A stretch of 43,022 bases of DNA from Gemmobacter sp. 24YEA27 (GCF_030052995.1 NZ_JASJPW010000010.1:1-43022); one strand, 5' to 3'. Counted from the stretch's first letter, positions 8,855 through 17,784 are shown. Notes: generated by a model not told the origin, from the sequence alone. Numbers and translations: made by a program.

Positions 8855-9823
8855 ATGTTCAAGCATAATATGATGGCCGGAGCTGCTGTTCTGGCGCTGC
8901 TGGCCGGACCGGCGCTGGCCGAAGAGCAACCGGCAGGCAAGAAGCTGGAGCGGATCGGCATCTCGCTGGGCTCGATGGGAAATCCGTTCTTCGTCGCGCT
9001 CGCAAGAGGCGCCGAGGCCGAAGCGAAAACCATCAATCCCGATGTCGAAGTGCTGGCATTCGGCTATGATTACGATATCGCCAAACAATTCAGCCAGATC
9101 GACAATTTCATCTCGGCCGGGGTCAACCTGATCCTTCTGAACCCCGCCGATCCTGTGGCGATCGGCCCGGCGATCAAGCGCGCGCAGGATGCGGGTATTG
9201 TCGTGGTGTCAGTGGATACCTTTGCAGAAGGCGCCGATGCGGTGGTGACGACGAATAACGTGCAGGCGGGTGAAATCGCCTGCCAGTATATCGTCGACAA
9301 GCTGAAGGGCGAGGGCAATGTCATCATCCAGAACGGCCCCCAGGTCTCGGCCGTGACGGACCGGGTCAAGGGGTGCAAAACAGCGTTTGAGGCGGCTCCG
9401 GGCATCACTGTTCTCTCGGATGATCAGGATGCCAAAGGCTCGCGCGAGGGCGGTATGAATGTCATGCAGGGCCATCTGACCCGCTTTGACAAAATCGACG
9501 CGGTCTTTGCGATCAATGACCCGCAGGCGATCGGCACGGATCTGGCCGCCCGCCAGCAGGGCCGCAATGGCATCATCATCACCGCCGTCGATGGCGCGCC
9601 CGATATCGAAGTCGCGCTGAAAGACGATGCCGCGGTGATGATCGAGGCCTCTGCCTCGCAAAATCCCTATGACATGGCGCGCCGCGCGGTGGATCTGGGC
9701 GCGAAGGTGCTGAATGGCGAATCCCTGGCCGAGCCGGTCGAGCTGATGGATTCAAAGCTCGTGACCCGTGAAAATATCGGCGATTATGTCGGCTGGGCCA
9801 CCGACCCCGCCGTCACCAATTAA
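8855..9823 (+). CDS. Sugar ABC transporter substrate-binding protein (RbsB/FrcB type)
   Basis: A 322-residue periplasmic protein. The N-terminus (MFKHNMMAG, a hydrophobic stretch, then GPALAEEQ) is a signal peptide with cleavage after ALA. The mature protein starts with the family pattern LERIGISLGSMGNPFFVALARG. It also contains the hinge/ligand segments GVNLILLNPADP, VVSVDTFAEGAD and VTTNNVQAG, and FAINDPQAIG. The ATG at 8855 follows GGGAGGAGAG; an in-frame upstream ATG at 8825 would place residues before the signal peptide and is rejected. It would deliver the sugar to the permease encoded just upstream. The second RbsB-like protein at 9959 shares the VDxxAEGAD and TxxNVxAGxIAC patterns, suggesting a related ligand. 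Confidence 0.93.
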   Translation: MFKHNMMAGAAVLALLAGPALAEEQPAGKKLERIGISLGSMGNPFFVALARGAEAEAKTINPDVEVLAFGYDYDIAKQFSQIDNFISAGVNLILLNPADPVAIGPAIKRAQDAGIVVVSVDTFAEGADAVVTTNNVQAGEIACQYIVDKLKGEGNVIIQNGPQVSAVTDRVKGCKTAFEAAPGITVLSDDQDAKGSREGGMNVMQGHLTRFDKIDAVFAINDPQAIGTDLAARQQGRNGIIITAVDGAPDIEVALKDDAAVMIEASASQNPYDMARRAVDLGAKVLNGESLAEPVELMDSKLVTRENIGDYVGWATDPAVTN

Positions 9824-9880
9824 GGCAAGCTGACGGGGCTCTGTGGGCGCGCTCCCTTCCCGGATCCTCTGATATCAGCG

Positions 9881-9929
9881 GCGGCGGTTCAGGCTTCTTC
9901 CTTCCGAAGCTTGCAACCGCCGCATTTTT
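9881..9929 (+). terminator. Strong terminator ending the transporter operon
   Basis: GCGGCGGTT at 9881-9889 pairs perfectly with AACCGCCGC at 9915-9923. An inner stem is formed by GCTTC and GAAGC, and the hairpin is followed by ATTTTTC. It separates the binding-protein gene from the second periplasmic protein and response regulator. Confidence 0.85.
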
Positions 9930-9958
9930 CTGTAGCCTCCGGTCGAGGGAGGATGCGC

Positions 9959-10933
9959 ATGAAGCCGGTTTGCCGCTTTATCATCCGATTGCGGCCACGG
10001 CTCGCCTTTTTGTGGCTGAGCGTGATGGCAACTGCGACCCCTCTGATGGCAGAGGCTCCGGAAACGCCCCGCCTGGCAGAGGTTATCATCGCCGCTCTCT
10101 CCAATCCGTTTTTCGCCCATCTGGCGCGCCAGATCGAGATAAGCATCTCGGAGCTCTCACCGGGAACAGAGGTCGTGGTGCGCTCCAGCGGCTATGACCT
10201 GAACCGCCAGCAGCGCCAGATCCGCGATGCTGTGGCGGAGGGGGCTGATTTCCTGATCGTCAATGCGGTCAATACGACCGGGCTCTCCGGGGTGATCGCC
10301 GAAGCGCGCGCCGCCGGAATCCCGGTGGTTGCGGTCGATGTGAAGGCCGAGGGGGCGGACGCCTTTGTCACCTCGGACAATGTCGAGGCCGGGCGGATCG
10401 CCTGCGCCTATATCGCGGACCGGCTGGGCGGAAAGGGCAATGTGCTGCTCCTTTACGGCCCGCCGGTTTCGGCCGTCCTGGATCGCAATGCCGGGTGTGG
10501 AGCGACGCTGGCGCTGCATCCCGGCATCACAATCCTGACCGAATATGGCGATTCCGGTGGCAGCCGCCTTGGCGGTCTGACCTATATGTCACAGCTGCTG
10601 CCGCGCCTGCCGCATATTGATGCGGTGTTTTCCTTCAATGACCCGACCTCACTGGGCGTGCTGCAGGCAGCGCGCGAGGCGGGCCGGAACGAGTTCTTCA
10701 TCGTTTCTGTAGATGCTTCGCCCGAAGGCCTGCGCGCCATGACTGAGAAAGACAGCCTCCTCGTGGGCAGTATTGCACAATATCCAAAGGCGATGGCCGC
10801 TCAGGCGGTTCATGTGGCCCTGGCGCTCTTGCATGGTGAGGCTGTACCGCAGCCCGAACTCACAGTTCCTGTGCAGCTTTTTACCCGGGAGATGCTGGCC
10901 GAAGGCAAGAATTACTGGATGGATCCTCTGTGA
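9959..10933 (+). CDS. TorT-like periplasmic sugar-sensing protein (RbsB family)
   Basis: A protein of about 324 residues with a signal peptide (RLAFLWLSVMATATPLMA). The type I periplasmic-binding fold is related to the transporter's own binding protein: ALSNPFFAHLARQIE, DFLIVNAVNTTG, VVAVDVKAEGADAFVTSDNVEAGRIAC and FSFNDPTSLG. A GAGGGAGG lies seven bases before the ATG at 9959; the ATG at 9953 is too close to it. The stop codon overlaps the GTG start of the response regulator, so the two are translated together. This coupling, and a strong terminator cutting it off from the transporter genes, suggest it presents a bound sugar to the sensor kinase rather than to the permease, as TorT does for TorS. 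The sensing role is inferred. Confidence 0.85.
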   Translation: MKPVCRFIIRLRPRLAFLWLSVMATATPLMAEAPETPRLAEVIIAALSNPFFAHLARQIEISISELSPGTEVVVRSSGYDLNRQQRQIRDAVAEGADFLIVNAVNTTGLSGVIAEARAAGIPVVAVDVKAEGADAFVTSDNVEAGRIACAYIADRLGGKGNVLLLYGPPVSAVLDRNAGCGATLALHPGITILTEYGDSGGSRLGGLTYMSQLLPRLPHIDAVFSFNDPTSLGVLQAAREAGRNEFFIVSVDASPEGLRAMTEKDSLLVGSIAQYPKAMAAQAVHVALALLHGEAVPQPELTVPVQLFTREMLAEGKNYWMDPL

Positions 10934-11739
10934 CGGCGTCTCAGACCAGCAGAGAAACCATCGCCGTGGTCGAGGACGATCCGGCACAGGCGGCTTTGCT
11001 TTGTGAATTGCTCGAGGCGGAAGGCTATCTGCCCCGCCCCTGCCCCAGGGCACGAGACCTGGCACTGCTGCTGGCAGATGAGCCGCCCGTCCTCGTCCTG
11101 CTTGACCTCGGCCTGCCGGACGAGGACGGGCTGGCTCTGGCGGCACGGGTGCGGGCTTTGCACCAGATCCCCATCATCATCCTGACCGGGCGTGGATCAG
11201 AGATCGACCGGGTGGTAGGGTTAGAGATCGGGGCGGATGATTATCTCGTCAAACCCTTCAGCCTGCGCGAACTCGCCGCGCGCATACGCGCCGTCTTGCG
11301 CCGCAGCACAGGTGTTGCGCTGCCGGGTCCGGGAGATGCGCCCCTGCGCGAAGGGTTCCGGTTCGGCGGTTGGGTGCTCGACACGCTGCGACGCAGACTG
11401 ACCGATCAAAAAGGCAGTGCCGTGGATCTGACAGTCGGCGAATTCGACCTTCTGGCGGCACTGCTGGCCGCACATGGACGGGTTCTTTCGCGCGCCCAAC
11501 TTTTGGATATGACGCGGCGCGGGCATGACGCAGTTTATGAACGCACAATCGACGTTCTGATCCTGAGGCTCCGGCGCAAAATCGAACCGGACCCCGCGCA
11601 TCCCCGGTTGATCATGACCGAACGTGCAATCGGCTATCATTTCGCGGGCGCGGTCGAGGTCGTCTCTGCGGATAGCCCGCCGCGTCGCAACGGCCTCAGC
11701 GATCCGCGCTCAGGACAGCCGCCCCGCCAGCGCATGTGA
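10930..11739 (+). CDS. OmpR-family response regulator (TorR-like)
   Basis: A 269-residue two-domain regulator. The receiver has the acidic pocket VVEDDP (residues 13-18), phospho-accepting Asp59 in VLLDLGLPDEDG, Thr in IILTGRG and Lys108 in YLVKPF. The winged-helix domain at about 140-235 has DLTVGEFDLLAALLAAHGRV, then ERTIDVLILRLRRKIE and GYHF. The GTG start overlaps the stop of the periplasmic sensor gene (GTGA), indicating coupling. The likely phosphodonor is the hybrid kinase at 2152. The likely targets are the transporter promoters, perhaps the inverted repeat at 4994-5020. The last 30 bases overlap the convergent ROK gene. Confidence 0.93.
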   Translation: MTASQTSRETIAVVEDDPAQAALLCELLEAEGYLPRPCPRARDLALLLADEPPVLVLLDLGLPDEDGLALAARVRALHQIPIIILTGRGSEIDRVVGLEIGADDYLVKPFSLRELAARIRAVLRRSTGVALPGPGDAPLREGFRFGGWVLDTLRRRLTDQKGSAVDLTVGEFDLLAALLAAHGRVLSRAQLLDMTRRGHDAVYERTIDVLILRLRRKIEPDPAHPRLIMTERAIGYHFAGAVEVVSADSPPRRNGLSDPRSGQPPRQRM

Positions 11740-12939
11740 CCGGTCGCCCAGCATCAGCACGCTGGAATCCGGCGCGAGCAAGGCCGAAACAGGCAGGGTT
11801 GCTGCCCCCACCGGCGAAACCAGGGCACCAAAGCTGCCCCCCAGCAGCTCGGGTGCGATGATCCCGATGGCCGCAGCCTCATTGAAACGCGCCTGCACCT
11901 GCGCGAGAAGATCGAGATGCAGATTGCGTGGCAGAATACTGTCAATGATGATTGCTTCGAGGTCGATGACCGAAGTGATCGCGATGATCGCCTCGACCAG
12001 CGCCCCCGCACAATCCAGCGTCCAGTCCCGCACTGGCTGACGGGCCACTTCGGGCAACGGCTCAAGCGCACGAACGCGGGCGATCTGAATTCCCTGCGCG
12101 CGCAGGTGATCCATCAGCACGCAGATCGAGGCGCGGTGCAGCAGGCTGGTATATCGCGCAGACGACGCTGTCACTGATATCAGGCCTGAGGGTGAGACCG
12201 GCAGCGGCCCGAGCGCCGCGCTGTTTCCATTCGGGCCCGTATGAACCTTGCCATCCAGCACCAGGCCGCCGCCGATAAAGGTATCAATCGAAATATGCAT
12301 GAAATCGCGGAACCGGGTGCCGCTGCCGAGCACAAGCTCGGCATGGGCGGCGGCTGTCGCATCATTTTCTACGAAAACCGGCATCTCTCCGCTGTCGAAG
12401 AAGCTCGTCAGATCCAGCGCCTGCCAGCGGCTGCCCAGGTCTTTGGGGAAGCCCAGCTCGTCGCTCCACCCGCCAAGGAAATAGGGGGCGGCAATGCCAA
12501 GACCCGCCACCGCAGCCCCGGGCGCACGGCCGGCCTGGGCGCGAAAATCCGCGATCGCAGCATTGCCCGCGCGCCGGACCCGGGCCGGGTCGGGGAAGTC
12601 ATATTCCTGCTCCATCCGGGCGCAGATCTCGCCGGCGAAATCCAGCATCACCGCCTCCATTGCGCGACGGCCGATACTGATGCCGATACTGTAGAGCCGC
12701 GTCGGATTCACGGCATAGAGAACCGACGGCGATCCGCGCTTGCCAAGCCTTTTGCCAACCTGTCTGACGAAACCCGCCTGCTCCAGCCCATCGACAATAT
12801 CAGCCACCGCTGCGGGGGTAAGATGCGCGACACGGGCGAGATCGGATTTGGAGGCCTCGCGCTGGTGGCGCAGCGACTGAAGCAGGAAACGCTCATTATA
12901 CTGCCGCAGCCTGCCAGAATTGCTGCCCTTTCCTGACAA
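11710..12939 (-). CDS. ROK-family transcriptional regulator (XylR/NagC type)
   Basis: A 409-residue repressor-type protein. An N-terminal winged helix at about 10-75 opens with GSNSGRLRQYNERFLLQSL and contains the helix region SKSDLARVAHLTPAAVADIV. The ROK sugar-binding domain follows (IGISIGRRAMEAVMLD, VFVENDATAAA, FIGGGLVLDGKV). The usual ROK zinc motif (Cys-X-Cys-Gly) and the GE-GH ligand motif are missing: the equivalent stretch reads GPNGNSAALG without cysteine. The effector site is therefore atypical. TTG at 12939 is taken as start because the family N-terminus begins there and GAGGGCAGG precedes it. It probably represses the sugar operon next door, possibly as a second control layer beside the two-component system. 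Confidence 0.9.
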   Translation of the reverse strand: MSGKGSNSGRLRQYNERFLLQSLRHQREASKSDLARVAHLTPAAVADIVDGLEQAGFVRQVGKRLGKRGSPSVLYAVNPTRLYSIGISIGRRAMEAVMLDFAGEICARMEQEYDFPDPARVRRAGNAAIADFRAQAGRAPGAAVAGLGIAAPYFLGGWSDELGFPKDLGSRWQALDLTSFFDSGEMPVFVENDATAAAHAELVLGSGTRFRDFMHISIDTFIGGGLVLDGKVHTGPNGNSAALGPLPVSPSGLISVTASSARYTSLLHRASICVLMDHLRAQGIQIARVRALEPLPEVARQPVRDWTLDCAGALVEAIIAITSVIDLEAIIIDSILPRNLHLDLLAQVQARFNEAAAIGIIAPELLGGSFGALVSPVGAATLPVSALLAPDSSVLMLGDRSHALAGRLS

Positions 12940-13582
12940 TTGCCTGCCCTCTTTGCTGTTCCGGTGGGTTTTCCGCTATCACGTCCTAGCCTATCCGGTC
13001 TGCCCTGGCTGGGGTCAAGCCTGGTGCGGGCCTCGCCCCGCCATTTCTGACTAAGATCCGTCTTGCGTGGCTGGCTCTATTTAATATGGCAAATTTTCTA
13101 ATTAACAGAGCTTCAGGGCGCGCGCTGCCGCCTTTTGAAAGCCCGGTTCCGGCGCGCCGTGACTCGCTTCTGATCGGCATTGTCGATTGCCCTTGCCGGG
13201 CGGGACGTCCGGACAGACCCCTGCGGCGTCAGGGCAGATATCAGCCGGCGCTGCGCTGTTCACTGTGCGACCTGGATCAGGTCGCGTGCAATTCCTTGCG
13301 CGCTTTTGCGTAAATGCACCAATCGCCGGCAGAATCCGGCTGATGCGCCAGATCTGTTGCAATTATGATGCAGCAATCACGCCATGCGGAACTTGCTGTT
13401 GTGCCATGTGTCACAAAGTGTTGACGAAAATAGTCAGGTGTTGGAAGGGCAACCAGGTAAAATTGTCGTAAATCGTCTTCTGCGGCAGCGCTGAAACCAT
13501 AGAGCAAGCCAGAATTTCAAGCCAGCTCCCCCACATGTTCGCCCCGCGGCCCTCGGCCCGGATTCTTATTACGGGAGCCTCC
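12940..13582. other. Intergenic region upstream of siderophore receptor
   Basis: About 640 bp without a supported gene. It holds the ROK gene promoter (leftward) and the receptor promoter (rightward). An AT-rich patch lies at 13078-13110 and a small GCCGG/CCGGC hairpin near 13326-13341. TTGACG at 13421 could be a -35 box, but no -10 at proper spacing was found. I could not identify a convincing Fur, Irr or iron-box match. Confidence 0.4.
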
Positions 13583-15832
13583 ATGAGCTATTCTTCGAAA
13601 TCCACCGCCGGAAACGGCCTGCGTCCTTTGCCGACACTTGGGCTGCTGCCGGTCCTTGCGATCTCGGCCAGCATCGCCGGTGACGCTCATGCGCAAACCA
13701 CCGATTCAGAGCATCTGGGCACCATCGTGCTGCATTCGGGCGGCGCGCAGGGCGAGGCCGCGACCGACTATCGCGTCACCGAAGGTTCTTCTGAAAAATT
13801 CACCCAGCCAATCGTCGATACGCCGAAGACGATCACCGTCATCACGCAGCGCCAGATGGAAGAGCGCAATGCCACCTCGGTGCTGGAAGTTCTGCGCACC
13901 ACCCCGGGCGTGACACTCGGCTCGGGCGAAGGCGGCACGCCGATGGGCGACCGTTTCTTCATCCGTGGCTACCAGGCCGCCACCGATATGATGATCGACG
14001 GCGTGCGCAATCTGGGCCGGACCTCGAGTGAATCCTTCAATGTGGAATCGGTCGAGGTCGTCAAGGGCCCCGGCGGCGCCTATTCGGGCCGCGGCGCGAC
14101 CGGCGGGTCGGTCAATCTCGTCACCAAACAGGCACACCTGGGCGAAAGCTTTAATACTGCCTCTGTCACTGTCGGCAATGGCAAGCATAAGCGCCTGAGC
14201 TATGACGGCAATTTCGACCTCGGTCAGGATATGGCGCTGCGTCTTAACCTGATGGCGCAGGATTCGGGCGTGCCGGGACGCGATGTGCTGAAGGATGACC
14301 GGAAAGGTATCGCGCTGGCCTTTGCCAAGGGCTTTGGTGCCAGCAAGGTTTCGCTGAGCCTCTCGCATGACGAGGCGCATGGCACCCCCGATCTCGGCGT
14401 GCCGATGGAGACCGCAGGCTGGCGGACCCGCAACGGCGGGCCGGCGATCTCAACCGCCAACCCGGGCCGCCCGATCGAAGTGATGCCGGACAGCGCGTTC
14501 TTCGGCTCGGCGCATCGAGACTTCCGCGATGTGACGAACCAGAGTGCGGTGCTGAAATTTGAACATGAATTCAGCGAGACCCTGAAATGGGATACCACCC
14601 TGGCCTGGATCGGGTCCGAGCAGCATTACCTGATGACGCGCCCGAGCATGAGCGGAACCACCGATCAGGTGGTACGCGATCTGCGTTCGGGTGCGAAAAA
14701 GAACCGGGCCTTCGCGTTCCAGACCGGCCTCAACGGATCGTTTGAAACCGGCACGCTCAAGCATGATTTTGCAGTTGGCCTGGAATATTCGAAAGAAAAG
14801 ATCGGATCGGCGAGCCTGATCGGCACCGGCCCGGTTGTCGGAGGTAATCCGCAGGCGCCGACCGTTGGAACCACCCCGGTCGGCAACCCCAACCCCTATG
14901 ATCCTGTGCAATATCCTGGCTACAGCTGGGGCGCGTGGGGCACTCCGATCGAGACCACGACCAAGGCGCTCTATCTCTTCGACACCATCCATTTCGACCC
15001 GCAATGGTCGCTGGATCTGGGGTTGCGTTACGACAAGTATGAGGTCGCAGACAACGCCCGGTCGCGCAAAGACAATATGCTGAACTACTCTGCCGCGCTG
15101 GTCTATAAGCCGGCACAGAATGGCACTGTCTATCTTGCCATCGGCACGTCGTCGAACCCGTCGGGCGAATGCGCAGGTATGGCAGGGGGCGCGGACGGCG
15201 CGGGCGCCTGTACGCTGACCGCGGCCAATGTCAATCTCGACCCGGAAAAGAGCAAGAGCTACGAGCTCGGCACCAAATGGGAGCTGTTTGACAGCCGCCT
15301 GCTGGTGTCGGCCGCCCTGTTCCGCACCGAGAAAAAGAACGCCCGTGTGACCGACCCGATCACCGGCGTTGGTGTTGCTCTGGCCGGCGAAAGCCGCGCG
15401 CAAGGCATTGAGATCGGCGTTGCGGGTCAGATCAATGATCAGTGGGGCGTCTCGCTCGGCTATGCCTATACCGATGCGGAAGTGATCAAAGGCGGCGGCA
15501 CCACCGGCGCCAATGACGGCAAGCAGATGCAGTTCAATGCGAAGAACAGCTTCAGCCTGTGGTCGACCTATGCGGTCAATGACAAGCTGACCCTGGGTGG
15601 TGGTGCGACCTTTACCGACAAGCGCTGGCTTGATGCGGCGAACACGATGATCCTGCCGTCGCAATGGCGCTTTGACGCAATGGTCGCTTATGAGCTGACC
15701 GAGGCCACCGTGCTGCAGGTCAATATCAACAACCTTCTGGACGAGCGGCTCTATGACGCGTCGCATGTAGGGATTTTCGCGAACCGCGCGCCGGGTCGTT
15801 CGGTCACCGCCAAGATCGATTACCGGTTCTGA
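13583..15832 (+). CDS. TonB-dependent siderophore receptor (Fiu-like)
   Basis: A 749-residue outer-membrane receptor, close to the length of Fiu. A signal peptide ends near ASIAGDAHAQ. The plug follows, with TPKTITVITQRQMEERNATS, LRTTPGVTLGSGEGG, DRFFIRGYQAATDMMIDGVRN and VEVVKGPGGAYSGRGATGG. The 22-strand barrel region ends with APGRSVTAKIDYRF and a terminal Phe. The ATG at 13583 follows GGGAGCC; an upstream in-frame start at 13535 would precede the signal peptide. The next gene encodes a PiuC/YbiX homologue, the usual partner of Fiu/PiuA-type catecholate receptors, which supports a ferric catecholate substrate. A terminator separates the two genes. Confidence 0.93.
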   Translation: MSYSSKSTAGNGLRPLPTLGLLPVLAISASIAGDAHAQTTDSEHLGTIVLHSGGAQGEAATDYRVTEGSSEKFTQPIVDTPKTITVITQRQMEERNATSVLEVLRTTPGVTLGSGEGGTPMGDRFFIRGYQAATDMMIDGVRNLGRTSSESFNVESVEVVKGPGGAYSGRGATGGSVNLVTKQAHLGESFNTASVTVGNGKHKRLSYDGNFDLGQDMALRLNLMAQDSGVPGRDVLKDDRKGIALAFAKGFGASKVSLSLSHDEAHGTPDLGVPMETAGWRTRNGGPAISTANPGRPIEVMPDSAFFGSAHRDFRDVTNQSAVLKFEHEFSETLKWDTTLAWIGSEQHYLMTRPSMSGTTDQVVRDLRSGAKKNRAFAFQTGLNGSFETGTLKHDFAVGLEYSKEKIGSASLIGTGPVVGGNPQAPTVGTTPVGNPNPYDPVQYPGYSWGAWGTPIETTTKALYLFDTIHFDPQWSLDLGLRYDKYEVADNARSRKDNMLNYSAALVYKPAQNGTVYLAIGTSSNPSGECAGMAGGADGAGACTLTAANVNLDPEKSKSYELGTKWELFDSRLLVSAALFRTEKKNARVTDPITGVGVALAGESRAQGIEIGVAGQINDQWGVSLGYAYTDAEVIKGGGTTGANDGKQMQFNAKNSFSLWSTYAVNDKLTLGGGATFTDKRWLDAANTMILPSQWRFDAMVAYELTEATVLQVNINNLLDERLYDASHVGIFANRAPGRSVTAKIDYRF

Positions 15833-15866
15833 GCCGGGCCTCAGCCCCTGGCTCACCTGATCCTGG

Positions 15867-15894
15867 AAAGGGGCGGCGCCATGTCGCCCCTTTT
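15867..15894 (+). terminator. Rho-independent terminator after siderophore receptor
   Basis: AAAGGGGCG and CGCCCCTTT form a perfect 9-bp stem around a nine-base loop, ending in TTTT. Because of its A- and T-flanks it could work in both directions. Confidence 0.85.
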
Positions 15895-16008
15895 CCACAT
15901 CTGAAGGCGGCACATCTGCCGCCCGCCTTCCTGTCCGGCCCGCCCGATCCGGGCTTACCCAGGTACGGGTAGCGCGCTATCCTTGCCAGAAACCAGACGG
16001 AGCCACCG

Positions 16009-16692
16009 ATGCTTGTCACCATTCCCGATCTGCTGACCAAAGAAGAACTGGCCTATATCCGTCAGGTGCTTGAAGGGACCGACTGGGTCGACGGGCGGGT
16101 GACTGCGGGCGATCAGGCGGCGCAGGTCAAGCAGAACCTGCAAGTCCCGCAAGACAGCCCCGTTGGCCGCGAATTGTCGCAGATCGTGGCGCGTGCGCTT
16201 GGCCGCAACCCGGTCTATTCCTCGGCGGTTTTGCCGCTGCATGTGCTGCCGCCGATGTTCAACCGCTATGATCCCGGCATGACCTTTGGCGCGCATGTCG
16301 ATGGGTCGATCCGGGTCGTACCCGGCTCTGGCCAGCGCATCAGGACCGATGTCTCGACCACGGTCTTCCTGACCCCGCCCGAAGACTATGACGGCGGTGA
16401 ACTTGTCGTGCATGACACCTACGGCACCCATAAAGTCAAACTGCCTGCGGGGGCTGCGGTGATCTATCCGGCGACCTCGCTGCATGCGGTGACGCCGGTC
16501 ACGCGTGGCTCCCGCTGGGCCTCGTTCTTCTGGGCACAATCCATGCTGCGCGATGACTGGCAGCGTCATATGCTTTACGATCTGGATCAGGCGATCATGC
16601 GGATCCGGTCACTTTTGCCCGATGATGATCCGGCGGTGACCACATTGACCGCACATTACCACAATATGATCCGCCAATGGGCCGAGGTCTGA
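16009..16692 (+). CDS. PiuC/YbiX-type Fe(II)/2-oxoglutarate-dependent dioxygenase
   Basis: A 227-residue cytoplasmic enzyme of the PKHD hydroxylase family (Fe2+-dependent dioxygenase). The iron ligands are visible: His96 and Asp98 in AHVDGSIR and His159 in SLHAVTPVTRG. Arg166 is the expected 2-oxoglutarate-binding residue. The N-terminus LVTIPDLLTKEELAYIR and length match the family. These genes sit beside iron-siderophore receptors in many proteobacteria and are iron-regulated. Their substrate is generally unproven; a role in processing the imported siderophore is proposed. The following oxidase gene starts three bases after its stop, so the two form an operon. Confidence 0.93.
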   Translation: MLVTIPDLLTKEELAYIRQVLEGTDWVDGRVTAGDQAAQVKQNLQVPQDSPVGRELSQIVARALGRNPVYSSAVLPLHVLPPMFNRYDPGMTFGAHVDGSIRVVPGSGQRIRTDVSTTVFLTPPEDYDGGELVVHDTYGTHKVKLPAGAAVIYPATSLHAVTPVTRGSRWASFFWAQSMLRDDWQRHMLYDLDQAIMRIRSLLPDDDPAVTTLTAHYHNMIRQWAEV

Positions 16693-16695
16693 CCC

Positions 16696-17784
16696 TTGCG
16701 CCAGGATTTCGCGATCCCGCCTGATGTCGTCGCTCTGTGCGATTATGCGAGGCTTGCGCAGGAGCGACTGCCGGCGATGGTCTCGGCCTGGCTGGACGGG
16801 GGCGCAGGCGACAGTGTGACCCATGCGGCCAATCTGACGGGCTGGGGCAGGATTCGGCTGGCGGGAGGAGTGCTTGCGGATATGCGCGGGGCCTCGACCG
16901 GCCTGTCGCTTTTTGGCCTGGCGCTGGATCATCCCGTGCTTCTGGCGCCGGTGGCTTATCACCATCTTGCCCATCCGGAAGGTGAAATCGAAACCGCACT
17001 AGGAGCGGCCGCGACCGGTGCGGTTATGACCCTGTCGACGCTGGCTTCGACGCGGATCGAGGATTTCGGTTCGGTGGCGCAGGGGCCCTGGTGGTTCCAG
17101 CTTTATGCCCAGGCCCGGCGCGAGGATACCGAAAGCCTGATCCGGCGCGCCGAAGAGGCGGGCGCCCGCGCGCTGGTGCTGACGGTCGATGCGCCGGTCA
17201 AGCTGCGCAATACCGAAGAGAGGATCGGGTTTCGCCTGCCCGACGGGATCGGGCCGGTCAACACTATCGGCATGGCGCCGCCCCGTGTTACCGCAATGCC
17301 CGGGCGCAGCGCCGCGTTTCTCGGGCTACTGGAGACACAGCCGAGATGGGAAGATCTCGCCTGGATCCGGGCGGCAACGCGCCTGCCGATTCTGCTGAAG
17401 GGGATCACGAGACCTTCGGATGCGATCCGCGCCATGGCAGCAGGCATCGACGGGATCATCGTCTCGAACCATGGCGGACGGGCGCTTGACGGCCTGCCCG
17501 CCTCTGCCGAGATCCTGCCCCGGATTGCCGAAGCCACAGCGGGGCGGGTGCCGCTGATCTGCGATGGCGGCATCCGGCGCGGCACCGACATTCTGAAAGC
17601 GCTGGCGCTCGGGGCGGCGGCGGTGATGGTGGGGCGCCCGCAGATTCACGCGCTTGCGACCGGCGGCGCAAGCGGGGTCGCGCATATGGTCACCATTTTG
17701 CGGGCCGAGCTTGAAGTGGCAATGGCACTGACAGCTTGCAACTCGCTGGAAGCGATCAGCCGTGATGTTCTGTGGCAGGACTGA
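16696..17784 (+). CDS. FMN-dependent alpha-hydroxy-acid oxidase/dehydrogenase
   Basis: A 362-residue protein of the lactate dehydrogenase/glycolate oxidase (LldD) family with a TIM-barrel FMN domain. Visible sites include PVLLAPVAYHHLAHPEGE, the FMN segment WWFQLYAQ (133-140) and TVDAPV. LPILLKGI holds the FMN-contacting Lys235, and SNHGGRALDG holds catalytic His259 and Arg262. The phosphate-binding region is ICDGGIRRGTDILKALALGA. Start is a TTG at 16696, three bases after the dioxygenase stop, with GAGG upstream; no in-frame ATG lies near the expected N-terminus. It oxidises a 2-hydroxy acid to the 2-oxo acid. Linkage to the dioxygenase suggests a shared substrate or supply of a 2-oxo acid cosubstrate, which is inference. 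Confidence 0.9.
   Translation: MRQDFAIPPDVVALCDYARLAQERLPAMVSAWLDGGAGDSVTHAANLTGWGRIRLAGGVLADMRGASTGLSLFGLALDHPVLLAPVAYHHLAHPEGEIETALGAAATGAVMTLSTLASTRIEDFGSVAQGPWWFQLYAQARREDTESLIRRAEEAGARALVLTVDAPVKLRNTEERIGFRLPDGIGPVNTIGMAPPRVTAMPGRSAAFLGLLETQPRWEDLAWIRAATRLPILLKGITRPSDAIRAMAAGIDGIIVSNHGGRALDGLPASAEILPRIAEATAGRVPLICDGGIRRGTDILKALALGAAAVMVGRPQIHALATGGASGVAHMVTILRAELEVAMALTACNSLEAISRDVLWQD

Noticed and set aside
13421..13463. TTGACG and TAAAAT as a promoter for the siderophore receptor
   Set aside because: The spacing is 31 bp, far from the usual 16-18.
14450..15913. 487-residue open frame antisense to the siderophore receptor
   Set aside because: It crosses the receptor barrel and its terminator, has no domain likeness, and lacks a start signal.
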